Below are positions 63,656 to 64,000 of a DNA stretch of 64,000 nt, piece after piece. Source of the DNA: Pseudomonas lalkuanensis (GTDB lineage Bacteria; Pseudomonadota; Gammaproteobacteria; Pseudomonadales; Pseudomonadaceae); contig NZ_CP043311.1 of assembly GCF_008807375.1 (NCBI RefSeq), positions 1,344,001 through 1,408,000 on the forward strand, given 5' to 3'. The notes under the pieces were generated by a model, which was given only the letters and a program-made list of their open reading frames with translations, was not told the origin of the DNA and ran no database searches. Positions within the stretch are counted from its first letter, which is position 1. The number at the start of each line of letters is the position of its first letter. A program made the translations under genes and the position numbers.

Positions 63656-63679
63656 CCTTCTCCCGCGAGCGGGAGAAGG
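63656..63679. repeat. Hairpin CCTTCTCCCG/CGGGAGAAGG between iacC and iacD
   Basis: A perfect 10-bp stem with loop CGAG. It is related to the palindromes at 37343 and 42530. It may set the IacC:IacD ratio. Confidence 0.7.
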
Positions 63680-63720
63680 CAAGGGGTTGGCTACGCAACG
63701 CACTTTCTAAGAGACGAACC

Positions 63721-64000
63721 ATGAACCTTGAATTGCTCAACCACGTCAGTGCCTTCATCTGGCAGGAAGCGGACATGCTCGACCACGGCGACTTCGACGC
63801 CTGGCTGAACCTGTGGACCGAGAAGGGCACCTACATCATCCCGATCGATCCGAACGAGACCGACTTCGAGAACACCCTGAACTACGCCTACGACGACCAC
63901 CATATGCGTCAGTTGCGCGTGCAGCGCCTGATCGGCGGCGAGTCCATCTCCACCAGCCCACGCGCCCGCACCGTGCGCGCCCTGTCGCGCTTCCGCGTGC
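63721..64000 (+). CDS. iacD: IacD: ring-hydroxylating dioxygenase small subunit, 3' end outside window
   Basis: The 93 visible residues (MNLELLNHVSAFIWQEADMLDHGDF...) fit the NTF2-like beta subunit that partners IacC. WLNLWTEKGTYIIPIDP and DDHHMRQLRVQRL are usual early segments of such subunits. A weak AGAGACG site precedes the ATG. The rest of the iac operon (E, F, G expected) lies beyond the window. Confidence 0.88.
   Translation, partial: MNLELLNHVSAFIWQEADMLDHGDFDAWLNLWTEKGTYIIPIDPNETDFENTLNYAYDDHHMRQLRVQRLIGGESISTSPRARTVRALSRFRV

Overview
The window is a GC-rich, tightly packed chromosomal segment of a Pseudomonas-type gammaproteobacterium. The main grounds are gene order. A che2/F7-type chemotaxis cluster (MCP-cheY-cheA-cheW-aer2-cheR-cheD-cheB), the Entner-Doudoroff block edd-glk-gltR-sensor kinase / gtsABCD-porin-epimerase / hexR-zwf-pgl-eda, and the indole-3-acetate catabolism order iacH-A-B-I-C-D are all arrangements known from this genus. 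Dispersed REP-like palindromes with TGTGGGAGCGAATTCATTCGC-type arms support this. I saw no insertion sequence, prophage, CRISPR array, tRNA or rRNA.

Layout. 1-2453 (+): the last three genes of an aromatic meta-cleavage lower pathway (hydratase, acylating acetaldehyde dehydrogenase, 4-hydroxy-2-oxovalerate aldolase). 2608-11597 (-): a complete chemotaxis operon whose soluble receptor is Aer2-like with two PAS domains and a C-terminal WEEF tether. 11721-18717: mixed housekeeping and regulatory genes (small Cys-rich protein, CAP-domain protein, OhrR-like MarR, EAL phosphodiesterase, DinB, LysR, Kef-type antiporter). 18817-26720: three isochorismatase-fold hydrolases (one a close YcaC homologue), pirin, a Tat-exported amidohydrolase, an ABM-domain membrane protein and two LysR regulators. 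26942-30411: PPK2, MltF-like transglycosylase, YbjQ-family protein, Ohr and a 42-residue exported peptide.

30773-49253 is the glucose block. It holds glucokinase, the Entner-Doudoroff enzymes, the glucose ABC transporter, a LamB-type porin, the two-component system GltR/sensor kinase, the repressor HexR, an atypical aldehyde dehydrogenase and an AroE-like protein. A near-perfect HexR-type palindrome lies between hexR and zwf, and HexR-like half-sites precede edd. AAnAAnAA motifs (Hfq/Crc 'CA' motifs) sit over or near the start sites of gltR, gtsA, the porin gene, zwf and the aldehyde dehydrogenase gene, suggesting shared catabolite repression.

49336-64000 is the most interesting part. On the plus strand are iacH, iacA, iacB, iacI, iacC and the start of iacD (indole-3-acetic acid to catechol). 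Divergent from it is one long minus-strand gene string: a LivK-type binding protein, LivH, a fused LivM-LivG, LivF, a PanE-type reductase, a class II aldolase-family protein, an Aer-like PAS chemoreceptor and a MarR regulator (an IacR candidate). The 729-bp divergent region carries a sigma-54-like promoter, a PcaR/IclR-like palindrome, an orphan intrinsic terminator and CA motifs. I infer an uptake-chemotaxis-catabolism module for auxin or a related aromatic acid; the substrate of the transporter and receptor is not proven by sequence.
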